A stretch of DNA of 38,692 nucleotides, taken from positions 1-38,692 of the IMG/VR virus record IMGVR_UViG_3300031825_000046; one strand, 5' to 3'. The stretch comes from a virus. This document shows, piece by piece, positions 1 through 6,794 of this stretch (within the stretch, counting starts at the first letter, position 1; each line of letters begins with the position of its first letter). The notes beneath the pieces were generated by a model. The model saw only the letters and a list, made by a program, of their open reading frames with translations, did no database searches and had not been told where the DNA came from. Position numbers and translations under genes: made by a program.

Positions 1-2
1 GC

Positions 3-290
3 GGCGAGGCATCCGTATCGAGCGTGGCAGAGGCCCTCGGTCGCCGTACCGAGTCGCTGCGCCACCAGTTCGACAACTATGCCGCCAACGGCTTCATGAC
101 GATCGAGCCAGGCTATCCACGCGGCAGCAACGAAGGCCGCGGCCGGCCAACCACTCGCATCTTCAAGTTGACACCGGCAGCCCTGCAACTGCTGGCTGCA
201 AACCCACATATTCCCGCAGCCAAAGCAAAGCAGGCGCCGCAGCGCCCACTTATCAACTCGGTATTCAGCTTAGGTGCTAATGCCGCATAA
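3..290 (+). CDS. Winged-helix-like protein, C-terminal fragment (cut by window edge)
   Basis: The frame is open from the first bases of the window to TAA at 288-290, so the true start lies outside. About 95 residues are visible. The first 60 look like a winged-helix unit: a helical stretch (SVAEALGRRTESLRHQFDNY) that could be the recognition helix region, then a Gly/Arg-rich wing (SNEGRGRPTTRIFKLT) and a final helix (PAALQLLAAN). The last 30 residues are Ala/Pro/Lys-rich and probably disordered. It is the only plus-strand gene at this end and converges on the methyltransferase gene, overlapping its 3' end by 14 bp. A DNA-binding regulatory role is an inference from this shape. The GTG at 24 could serve as a start, but nothing favours it because the frame continues upstream. 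Confidence 0.6.
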   Translation, partial: GEASVSSVAEALGRRTESLRHQFDNYAANGFMTIEPGYPRGSNEGRGRPTTRIFKLTPAALQLLAANPHIPAAKAKQAPQRPLINSVFSLGANAA

Positions 291-891
291 ATGCAAAAGT
301 CTCGATATCCTCGCGCTCAGGCTGCTCCATTGTGTTCCAACCCGCCAGCGTGAAGCCATGTCGCTCCATGAAGCGTGTAAGCCCCTCGGCCGAGAAGTAC
401 CAGCAGTGCTCGTCTTTCTTGAAGTGCTTGGAGCCCAGGATGTGGGCGACATTGCGGTAGATCGGCATTGACACCAGCACGCACCGCTCGACGTTGGCCA
501 GGATAGGCCGTGGGTCGTGAATGTGTTCCAGCGAATCCCAAAAGGTCGCCGTGTCAACCTTGCGCAACGATGGGTCCAGGGCACGGCCACTCGACAGCAG
601 CCACTCCAGGGCATGCGGGTTGATGTCCCAGCCCTTGCAGCCAAACTCAACGCAGAAGCGTCCACCACCGATTCCTACGTCCACGGTGCGTGCTGCATTG
701 GCACCCCACCGACGCGCCCAGTCAACGCGCCGTGCCGTTAGCACAGTGCCGACCGGCGTGGCGTCCATCTGACGGTAATTCTGCCAGTAGGCATCGTCAT
801 ACGGGCTTTCCTTGACTGGATACCAGCCAACGCCCAGTTCAGGCAGCCACACCAATTGCTCTTGCGCGAGCGAGTTGCTTAAATCGTTCAA
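277..891 (-). CDS. Class I SAM-dependent methyltransferase-like protein
   Basis: A 204-residue protein with a Rossmann methyltransferase signature. VDVGIGGGRF (about residues 93-102) is the glycine-rich SAM loop, GWDIN supplies the acidic residue after strand 2, and FWDSLEHIHDP is the post-strand-4 motif of Methyltransf_23-type enzymes. The start is TTG at 891, because GGAGGT sits five bases upstream; earlier in-frame codons lie in shadow sequence of the preceding gene. It overlaps the 3' end of the glycosyltransferase gene by 53 bp, so the two are probably translationally coupled. It is the last gene of the leftward block. The substrate is unknown; the pairing suggests methylation of a sugar or glycan, but DNA or another small molecule is possible. 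Confidence 0.75.
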   Translation of the reverse strand: MNDLSNSLAQEQLVWLPELGVGWYPVKESPYDDAYWQNYRQMDATPVGTVLTARRVDWARRWGANAARTVDVGIGGGRFCVEFGCKGWDINPHALEWLLSSGRALDPSLRKVDTATFWDSLEHIHDPRPILANVERCVLVSMPIYRNVAHILGSKHFKKDEHCWYFSAEGLTRFMERHGFTLAGWNTMEQPEREDIETFAFMRH

Positions 892-1702
892 TTGACACCT
901 CCAAAGTGGTCGGGTTGATGGTCTTGTCACAATCGTGCTTGTTGCTCTGGCACATGCAGAAGTTATCGGGAACCACCTGCACGATGTGATCGGTCGGCAT
1001 GCGCGGATCAAGCACCCGCTGCGGCCCATTATGAGCGCCCCAGCCCCCGTAAATCAACAGCATAGGGGTCTGGTAGCCAATGCAGGCCGGAAGCAGCCAG
1101 CCGACACCGCCGATGGCGCCGGCAGCGGTGCTGACCAGGCCGAGGACATCAGTCACGGCCAATTCGCCGTGATGGTAGGTCTCATGGGCAAACGGGGCCT
1201 CTCCGACCAACCATTCCTCACCAGCCTTGAGGTCGGCGATCGAAACAATATGGAAGTCGTGCCGCAGCGCATCGCAAACTGCGGCCAAATATTCAGGCTT
1301 CGGGTTGCGTGAGGCGGCTGGCCATTCGGATCGCACCGTGGCCGGACGAACGATCAGCGTTGCACGCGCTGGCGCTGGAAACCGATATGACGGCAACGAA
1401 AAATCCAGCTTGTCGCGCAGCAGCCCTACCGACTGGCACATGCCCTCGACCATCGTCGGCCCGAGCCCTGCATATCCAATGCGCCGCTCATGGCCACCGA
1501 GCGGCCGCTGGAACATGCCCTTAGCCACCTGCATATTCTTACGCTGGGTGCGCAGCAGTGTGGGTACCTCAATACACCGTACCGGCAGATCGACGTACAA
1601 CTGTGGCCACGGTGTAATCAACTGGCACTCGCCGAGTTCGCGCACGATTGCGCGCTGATAGATGTTGTCGCCCAGGCCGAGCATTCCTCGATAAGTATTC
1701 AA
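839..1702 (-). CDS. GT9-like (heptosyltransferase-type) glycosyltransferase
   Basis: A 287-residue GT-B-like protein. The N-terminus MLGLGDNIYQRAIVREL has the GlGDnI loop expected at the start of GT9 enzymes. The C-terminal half has DVLGLVSTAAGAIGGVGWLLPACIGYQ, resembling the nucleotide-sugar-binding helix, then LIYGGWG and the cysteine cluster CMCQSNKHDC seen near the end of heptosyltransferase-like proteins. The first ATG overlaps the upstream stop (ATGA at 1699-1702), supporting this start. GT9 proteins transfer sugars from activated donors, classically ADP-heptose to LPS. In a phage the acceptor could be host surface glycan, a virion protein or modified DNA; the sequence does not decide. 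It is cargo on the distal end of the replication operon together with the methyltransferase. Confidence 0.75.
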   Translation of the reverse strand: MNTYRGMLGLGDNIYQRAIVRELGECQLITPWPQLYVDLPVRCIEVPTLLRTQRKNMQVAKGMFQRPLGGHERRIGYAGLGPTMVEGMCQSVGLLRDKLDFSLPSYRFPAPARATLIVRPATVRSEWPAASRNPKPEYLAAVCDALRHDFHIVSIADLKAGEEWLVGEAPFAHETYHHGELAVTDVLGLVSTAAGAIGGVGWLLPACIGYQTPMLLIYGGWGAHNGPQRVLDPRMPTDHIVQVVPDNFCMCQSNKHDCDKTINPTTLEVSIERFKQLARARAIGVAA

Positions 1703-1884
1703 CGCAACCTCCGTGGTACACAGGACAGAACGACGGCCTCGTAGTGCGCCTGGCGCTCACGCTGGGCACGCGCAGACGCCTTGAGCCCAGTGCGCTCGAA
1801 CAGTTGCGCCAGGTTGCGCGCACTGACCACAGCTTTGGCCGCTTGGCAGGCGGTCACATGGGCAGCGATGTTGGAGCGAATCAT
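1699..1884 (-). CDS. Small hypothetical protein, 61 aa
   Basis: I do not recognise this protein. It is 61 residues, mostly helical and strongly basic (SARNLAQLFERTGLKASARAQRERQAHYEAVVLSCVPRRLR). Both ends overlap neighbours in the ATGA style: its start overlaps the stop of the 92-aa gene and its stop overlaps the start of the GT9-like gene. That gapless packing is the main evidence that it is translated. Confidence 0.6.
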   Translation of the reverse strand: MIRSNIAAHVTACQAAKAVVSARNLAQLFERTGLKASARAQRERQAHYEAVVLSCVPRRLR

Positions 1885-2159
1885 GTCGCCTCCTGCGGTC
1901 TAACACACAGCGTCAGCGTGATGGTTCGCGGGCCTCCCCATAGCAGTTCTTTCGTCCACTGCACGTCAGGCCCCCATGGAATCATAGCGCCCTCGACACA
2001 CATGTTGTGGTAGGTCAGATTGCATTCGTCGCGCGCGATCAGTTCGGCCAGCATGAGCAGCTTCTTGACGGCCTTGGCCTTGCGTCGAGCATCGTTGTGT
2101 TCGCGTAACGCAACTGCGGTCGGCGACATCCTGGCGAGCATTTGGGCTTTGATGCTCAT
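1881..2159 (-). CDS. Hypothetical protein, 92 aa
   Basis: I do not recognise a family. The start chosen is ATG 2159 (MSIKAQMLARMSP), four bases after the upstream stop and just behind GGGAG; the longer frame upstream reads through the 118-aa gene and is shadow. The N-terminal half is helical and basic (ALREHNDARRKAKAVKKLLMLAELIA). The C-terminal half is beta-like with conserved-looking aromatics (YHNMCVEGAMIPWGPDVQWTKELLWGGPRTITLTL). Its stop overlaps the next start by four bases. Confidence 0.65.
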   Translation of the reverse strand: MSIKAQMLARMSPTAVALREHNDARRKAKAVKKLLMLAELIARDECNLTYHNMCVEGAMIPWGPDVQWTKELLWGGPRTITLTLCVRPQEAT

Positions 2160-2163
2160 GCAG

Positions 2164-2520
2164 TTACTCCCGGTAGTCATCGTAAATTTCGATAACAGCA
2201 TGACCATTGCTGTCACGAGACAACACGCACTGGCCATTGGCATCGATGAATTGCATGATGTCAGGAATCTTGACCGCCCACTGCAATTGAGGCTCCATAT
2301 TACGCTTGATGCGACCGTTCTCGACACGATGGTTTGATCCGCGAGAGAACCAATGCGCGCCGGTCGGGAGATCTTCGGGACGGCTAACGTTTCGTTCGTC
2401 AATCACCTCGACCATAACCTTGGTGGCGCCTTCGCAGGGAGGCATGCTTCCAGAATCACCAAATGTGCCACTTGTGCGACTCACAAGGTACAGCCCTTTT
2501 TTCGGTTTGGTAATCTTCAT
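2164..2520 (-). CDS. Hypothetical protein, 118 aa
   Basis: A soluble, mixed-charge protein with no transmembrane segment and no family I recognise. GGAG lies seven bases before the ATG, so the start is well supported. The C-terminus is acidic (HAVIEIYDDYRE). It is the first gene after a 46-base gap behind the primase-helicase gene. That gap carries tandem GTAATAC boxes and a possible weak promoter, so this gene and the four downstream may form a separately controlled sub-operon. Confidence 0.7.
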   Translation of the reverse strand: MKITKPKKGLYLVSRTSGTFGDSGSMPPCEGATKVMVEVIDERNVSRPEDLPTGAHWFSRGSNHRVENGRIKRNMEPQLQWAVKIPDIMQFIDANGQCVLSRDSNGHAVIEIYDDYRE

Positions 2521-2543
2521 ATCGCTACTCCAAAGTTGTTAAA

Positions 2544-2580
2544 GTAATACCAGTGTAATACACAACTCAGTGTCTTGCAA
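2544..2580 (-). promoter_or_regulatory. Tandem GTAATAC operator-like boxes with a weak leftward promoter
   Basis: On the plus strand GTAATAC occurs at 2544-2550 and 2555-2561, start-to-start 11 bp, about one helical turn. The same pair occurs at 12012-12028, inside an early promoter. On the minus strand a candidate promoter has TTGCAA (2575-2580), a 17-bp spacer and TACACT (2552-2557), each 4/6 to sigma70 consensus, with the -10 overlapping the boxes. The element covers the end of the primase-helicase gene and precedes the 118-aa gene. The boxes are seen directly; operator function is inferred. Confidence 0.5.
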
Positions 2581-4927
2581 GCGAAATTTGTTGGTCTTGC
2601 GAATAGCGTTTGGCTATCTCGGCAGCCCCATTCATATACTGCAACGGTGAGTTCCGCAGCACGAACAGTTGCGGCTTGCGGCCGTCCGGCTGCACGGGGT
2701 TGTTCACGCGGCCGTCAGGCAGCCCCGGGTGGAGCATGTAGCCCATGGCCACCAGCATGTCCCGGCGCTTGCTCAGGGTGATCTTGCCTGCCAGTCCCAG
2801 TTCTTCCAGTAGCTTCTCAAGCATCACCGTGCTCACCCAGCCCCCCATGAAGCCCGGCAGACCCTGCGCAATGGCCTCGGCGATGTGCTGCTCGACACCA
2901 CCTAGGCTAGCAGAGATGGCAGCGTCGGTGGCACTCGTATCGGGCGCGCGATGCAGGGTGTAGCGGGGGTCGAATTCGCGCGGGATGGGGAAGGTGTGGA
3001 GCAACTCGCTCACAATAGCAAAGCCGTTCTGCTCGCGCAGCCACGTCCACAGCCTGGGAAAGTAATCGCCAGGCATGTCGCGCGCAACGTCGGCCGCGGT
3101 CTGCTGGGCGCAGAAGAAGATGCCGAACCGGCGTGCATTGTTGACCGTCTTGCGCACGGCATCGGTGAAGTTGGTGGTGCAGAAGCCGTTGCAGCAAATT
3201 TCGGTGCTGAACTGATCTACCCCCTTCATCTGGATCTGAATGCCCTCGCCCCCTGTGACGATCGTGTAGATTTTCTTGATCACCTCGTCCTGGTGCTCGG
3301 CGGCACGCAATTCCTCGATGGCGATCAGTAGGCGATTGGCCAGGAACGAATTGAACTCAGTCTTGATGCTCACGGCATCAATCCAGTGGACGTAGTGCCG
3401 GCCCAGTGCTTCCTTGAGGCATACGGCCAGCGTTGTCTTGCCGTTGCCCTCGGCACCCTGCACCACCGGCCACCAGCCGAACTTGATGCCCTTGTATTGC
3501 ACGCAGGCAGCCATGTAGGAGAGCAGCAGCATGCGATCGCGCTCGACAGGCAGCATCTTGGTCAGCAAGTCCATGAAGGGGCCAACATCACCCACAGCCC
3601 GCGGCACGTTCGCCGGCCACCATGTGTTCACGTAGACCCGCCCAGCCTCTTTAATGAGCGCCGCGGGCGGCAGGTTTGGTTTGAACGCTGTTGTCTCAGC
3701 AATCGGAGCGCGCAGGATCTGCGACTCGGTGAACGCTTCCCAGGCATTGCGGCTGGTCTTTTGGTTGGCATCGTCCATGGCGAATACATAGCCACCATAG
3801 GTCGCGCGAAATTGGTCGGGCTTGAGCAGCGCACCCCCAGGCACCAACACCCTGTGGCGATCCTGCACGTACACGCAACCGACAAACAGCGCGCGCTGTG
3901 CCTCGCCATTGAGGAACGTCGAGCCCTCCACCGGGCGCTGCATCGGCGAGTCAGCCACGGGGGCTGGCGTGTTGGGCGGCTCGGGCGTTTTATCGCGCAG
4001 CACATCGCCGCCTTTGGCCAACACGTTGGCGATCGTGCGTGGCAGGTAGTCCTCGCGGTCCCACTTGTCACGCACCAGCTTCGACTGGCGCATCAGGCGC
4101 TCAATGCGCGCGCCGTGGCGGCCGGTCCAGAAAGCGAGGTGGGAGATCAGCGCGGCATCGGCACTGGAGGCATCGTAGAGCCGGTCAGGATCGGGGAACG
4201 CCAGCGCCAGACGCTCGGTATTGTTCTCCCACAGATCCGCGAAGCTGGCTTTATTACCGAAGGTGTTGGCAGCACTGCGGCTGGCCAGCGCGCGCCTGAT
4301 CAGGTCGGCGTCATCCGTGGGGCCACGCCAATCCGGGTCAGGCGCATCGGAGAGGTCGAATCCTTCCTCTACAGTACCAGCGTGTGCCACCGCGGGGAAA
4401 TAGTTGGCCGTGAGCCACTGGAGCGCAGCCGTGTGGTCCGTACCGGCATCACCCTGGGCGCTCGTGCCGGTGAGCGCAACGAAGCGTTCCTGCGTGTAGA
4501 ACTCAAGGCCGAGCGGGATATTTTTGCAGGAATGGGCGGGGGCAGCACCTCGACCGATGATGTGGAGGCCAGTGCCTGACTGGGAGAGTTCGACCGCCGC
4601 GCCGCCAAACGCAGAAATACATTGCTGTGCAATATCAGACCATTTAGTACCATCATATGCTCCGTCGATGTCCACAAAAAATAGATCGTCAGATGCGGTG
4701 AATACAAACGCAACACCGTGAGATGCGCCCATACCTACTGCCGTCGCACACGCAGTTGCCGCATCGACCCAGTGCGCCGGATCGTGCGCGTTGATAACGG
4801 CGCCGGTGCGTGGCGATACCGGCAACTTATCCATCTTGCCGGCCTTGCGCTTGCTCGGCACTAACACATAGCAGATAAATTGCCTATATCTGGCTAAATA
4901 CGAAAACGCATCGGGAAGTTTTGTCAT
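2567..4927 (-). CDS. Primase-polymerase / SF3-like helicase replication protein
   Basis: A 786-residue replication protein. The N-terminal part resembles archaeo-eukaryotic primase (prim-pol) domains: FVDIDG (residues 84-89) gives paired metal-binding acidic residues and SQSGTGLHI (115-123) is the SxSGxGxH-type catalytic motif. A linker with a Pro-rich stretch follows. The C-terminal helicase has Walker A GAEGNGKTT (about 491-499) and a Walker B-like LIAIEEL near residue 536. This is the layout of phage DUF5906/D5-like proteins and of the NrS-1-type primase-polymerases. It would make primers and unwind the phage fork. Its ATG overlaps the stop of the upstream HNH gene by four bases (ATGA), so the two are coupled. 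Confidence is high for a primase-helicase and lower for the exact subfamily. Confidence 0.85.
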   Translation of the reverse strand: MTKLPDAFSYLARYRQFICYVLVPSKRKAGKMDKLPVSPRTGAVINAHDPAHWVDAATACATAVGMGASHGVAFVFTASDDLFFVDIDGAYDGTKWSDIAQQCISAFGGAAVELSQSGTGLHIIGRGAAPAHSCKNIPLGLEFYTQERFVALTGTSAQGDAGTDHTAALQWLTANYFPAVAHAGTVEEGFDLSDAPDPDWRGPTDDADLIRRALASRSAANTFGNKASFADLWENNTERLALAFPDPDRLYDASSADAALISHLAFWTGRHGARIERLMRQSKLVRDKWDREDYLPRTIANVLAKGGDVLRDKTPEPPNTPAPVADSPMQRPVEGSTFLNGEAQRALFVGCVYVQDRHRVLVPGGALLKPDQFRATYGGYVFAMDDANQKTSRNAWEAFTESQILRAPIAETTAFKPNLPPAALIKEAGRVYVNTWWPANVPRAVGDVGPFMDLLTKMLPVERDRMLLLSYMAACVQYKGIKFGWWPVVQGAEGNGKTTLAVCLKEALGRHYVHWIDAVSIKTEFNSFLANRLLIAIEELRAAEHQDEVIKKIYTIVTGGEGIQIQMKGVDQFSTEICCNGFCTTNFTDAVRKTVNNARRFGIFFCAQQTAADVARDMPGDYFPRLWTWLREQNGFAIVSELLHTFPIPREFDPRYTLHRAPDTSATDAAISASLGGVEQHIAEAIAQGLPGFMGGWVSTVMLEKLLEELGLAGKITLSKRRDMLVAMGYMLHPGLPDGRVNNPVQPDGRKPQLFVLRNSPLQYMNGAAEIAKRYSQDQQISLARH

Positions 4928-5442
4928 GGCATGTCAGGCCAATACGTATTGGCTTTTCTAACGTTGTGCTCGGCTTTTAATATCTGCAGGTTCCATGCCA
5001 CATGCAATCCACAAACAAGTTTGGATGCCAGTGGAACAATGTGATCTACGTGATGTATGACCCCAGTGACCTTGGTAGTTAGCGAGGCAAGCATGTAGAT
5101 TGCCTTGATATCTCGCTTTTGCTGTTTGTTTAACCATGTAGGGGTCGCAAGCTGATGACGCTTTCTCCGCAAAGAGACTCTGGCCTTGGCTTGTTCTGGA
5201 TTCGCCTTATCACGTCGTGCTGCCGCACGAATTCGCCCTTGCTTTTCTTCGGCCGAAAGGGATCTGTATCTGGCCCTCTCCATGGCTGCGATAAATTCTC
5301 TATTCGCTGCGTACTCGGCTTTCCTTTTGGCCAAAATGACTTCGCGTTCGGCCAAATATCTTTGCCTTGCATTCACGGCAATCCTATTTTTATTTTCTAC
5401 GTACCATTTTGCTTTGTACGCTTTGCGAGCATCGGATTGCAT
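4924..5442 (-). CDS. HNH endonuclease with coiled N-terminal region
   Basis: A 172-residue protein. The first two thirds are highly charged and helical (repeated R/K/E/A-rich segments), probably DNA-wrapping helices. The C-terminus carries the HNH fold: IHHVDHIVPLAS, then CGLHVAWNLQILKAEHNVRK, with the DH pair, a central Asn and a terminal N..K. The start is ATG 5442 (MQSDARKAY), just after the upstream TetR-like gene; the longer frame runs back through that gene. Local base composition is visibly more AT-rich than the flanking genes, as expected for a recently inserted free-standing homing endonuclease. Its stop overlaps the primase-helicase start. A host-DNA-degrading or packaging nuclease is possible, but the position favours a selfish element. 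Confidence 0.8.
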   Translation of the reverse strand: MQSDARKAYKAKWYVENKNRIAVNARQRYLAEREVILAKRKAEYAANREFIAAMERARYRSLSAEEKQGRIRAAARRDKANPEQAKARVSLRRKRHQLATPTWLNKQQKRDIKAIYMLASLTTKVTGVIHHVDHIVPLASKLVCGLHVAWNLQILKAEHNVRKANTYWPDMP

Positions 5443-5447
5443 CACCG

Positions 5448-5744
5448 TCACCCCGCCGATGTCAGCGAAGCCAATGCCGCCTGCTGCAACTCGGCAGGGC
5501 ACTTGAGCGCATGCCGGTCGCGCACCACCAGCCCCTGTGCGATGACGGCCAGGCATTCGGTGCGCACGGCCTCGCGCATGATGTGGCGACGCAACTCGAT
5601 CATCGTGCCCAGGTGGTAGCTTACATTGCTCGGATGCACATCGGCCTCCAGCGCAATCGCGTCACGGGTAATGTTGCGGTAGCCATGCTTGGCCGCCAGC
5701 TTGAGGCACGCCTTGAGGATGTGGGTGCGGGTGGTTTGTTTCAT
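5448..5744 (-). CDS. TetR-like helix-turn-helix DNA-binding protein (DNA-binding domain only)
   Basis: The start chosen is ATG 5744 (MKQTTRTHILKACLKLAAKH), with AGGA eight bases upstream, giving 98 residues; an ATG nine bases earlier is too close to the ribosome-binding site. The sequence follows the TetR N-terminal plan: an entry helix, GYRNITRDAIALEADV as the first HTH helices, and NVSYHLGTMIELRRHIM covering the recognition helix and the start of helix 4. Full TetR repressors have about 200 residues with a ligand-binding C-terminal domain; here only about 35 residues follow the DNA-binding region. It sits in the leftward early operon and is a candidate regulator of the phage early promoters (inference). 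Confidence 0.7.
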   Translation of the reverse strand: MKQTTRTHILKACLKLAAKHGYRNITRDAIALEADVHPSNVSYHLGTMIELRRHIMREAVRTECLAVIAQGLVVRDRHALKCPAELQQAALASLTSAG

Positions 5745-5757
5745 GACGATCATCCTA

Positions 5758-5967
5758 TCAGAGTTTTGACGGCGGCGTCAATCGCTTTAGGCTTGGGTCG
5801 GATTCGAGCGCCGGTTTCAAGCAATCCAAATGCACCCGATGCGTGTTGCCGATTGGATCGACAAGTTCCTCGAATTTGAAGCCACCGCCCTTTTTATAGA
5901 CAAGACGATTCAAGCAATGCCAGCACCGTGGATTGCCGTTAGCAAGTGCTTTTTGAGTGATTGTCAT
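5758..5967 (-). CDS. Small zinc-knuckle-like protein, 69 aa
   Basis: The start is ATG 5967, overlapping the VRR-NUC stop by four bases (ATGA); the longer upstream frame is shadow. The protein has CWHC near residue 15 and HLDC about 30 residues later, a CxxC...HxxC arrangement that could bind one zinc. The C-terminus is basic and Pro-rich. It is probably a small nucleic-acid or protein-binding factor of the replication operon; no specific function can be assigned. Confidence 0.7.
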   Translation of the reverse strand: MTITQKALANGNPRCWHCLNRLVYKKGGGFKFEELVDPIGNTHRVHLDCLKPALESDPSLKRLTPPSKL

Positions 5968-6434
5968 AACGTCCCCTCTCCAGTTGCAAACGCAGCGTCT
6001 CCGCCCATGCTGTTGATCATGTTGATCCATGCGAGTTGTGCCTGCTCGCGGTCAGTGCCGGTATAGCGCCAGCCAGGCGCCTTGATCTCACGGCATAGCA
6101 TCACTCCAACCGTGTGGCCAACCATGTCGGCCGTAACCGTCAGCGGCTTGATGCCAATGAGGTCGCTGCTCTTGATGCGTGAGTTGAGTTGCGCCGAGTC
6201 ATTCGCCAGCCCATAACGCACCACCCGCCCAGCCTCGTCACGCAGGGCTCCCACATTGTTGCGCCACAACCGCATGCCCTTCTGGCTAGCCTCCAGACGC
6301 ACCGCACTCTGCGCCCACGCCTCGCTGCCGGCCGGCCCGCTGTTGGGTGCAGGATCAAGCCCCAGCGTGTCAACGAGGTCGCGTATGGCAGCGGGCGGTA
6401 TCTGCCATTTGATCGCCCAGGCGTGGAAGCTCAT
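5964..6434 (-). CDS. VRR-NUC domain nuclease
   Basis: A 156-residue protein with the VRR-NUC version of the PD-(D/E)XK fold: E48 in the entry helix, the RNNVG segment at 58-62, SDLIG with D91, and the REIKAP strand supplying E116 and K118, followed by Q131 in a helix (REQAQLAWINMI). VRR-NUC proteins cleave branched DNA such as Holliday junctions or flaps and are common next to phage helicases and primases. About 40 N-terminal residues precede the domain. The gene lies six bases after the MazG-like gene, without an obvious strong ribosome-binding site, so coupling is likely. It would act in processing replication or recombination intermediates. Confidence 0.85.
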   Translation of the reverse strand: MSFHAWAIKWQIPPAAIRDLVDTLGLDPAPNSGPAGSEAWAQSAVRLEASQKGMRLWRNNVGALRDEAGRVVRYGLANDSAQLNSRIKSSDLIGIKPLTVTADMVGHTVGVMLCREIKAPGWRYTGTDREQAQLAWINMINSMGGDAAFATGEGTL

Positions 6435-6440
6435 AGTTAT

Positions 6441-6794
6441 TCAGCCGATGTCAATACGATCTGGAAAACCGACACGCTCGCTGACTTCATTGAACTTCAA
6501 TGCTGCCGCCATGCCGAGATCGATACCGTGCATTGCGCAAAAGAGATCGAGATACGTGAGTACGTCTGCGGCTTCTTTTGCGATCTGTTCGTCGGTCGGA
6601 CTGAATTTATTTCCTGCAAGACCGTCGCGTTCTCGGTTCCGCATTTTGATCAAACTCGCAAGTTCGCCAAGTTCTCCTACAATCGCAGTCATCCAGTCCG
6701 AAGCAGACCACGATTCGATACCTTCGGGATGCCATTTGACGCAACGTGCGACATTGGCTGCGCGGAATTCATTAAAGGTGAGATGTTTAGTCAT
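6441..6794 (-). CDS. MazG-like nucleotide pyrophosphohydrolase
   Basis: A 117-residue all-alpha protein with the MazG/dUTPase-2 metal-binding pattern: GELGEL (residues 40-45) followed after about 30 residues by KEAADVLTYLDLF (73-85), i.e. ExxE and ExxD on two helices. These enzymes hydrolyse (d)NTPs, or (p)ppGpp-like nucleotides, to the monophosphate and pyrophosphate. In a replication operon the likely role is cleansing or biasing the dNTP pool or blunting a host stress signal (inference). The start ATG overlaps the helicase stop by four bases. Confidence 0.8.
   Translation of the reverse strand: MTKHLTFNEFRAANVARCVKWHPEGIESWSASDWMTAIVGELGELASLIKMRNRERDGLAGNKFSPTDEQIAKEAADVLTYLDLFCAMHGIDLGMAAALKFNEVSERVGFPDRIDIG

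Noticed and set aside
839-1029. A 250-aa version of the methyltransferase starting at 1029
   Set aside because: The first 46 residues are shadow of the glycosyltransferase gene, while TTG 891 has a perfect GGAGGT five bases upstream.
3386-4579. A 397-codon plus-strand frame opposite the primase-helicase gene
   Set aside because: It mirrors the opposite strand of a gene with clear Walker and prim-pol motifs. Its own product has no domain and no ribosome-binding site or operon context.
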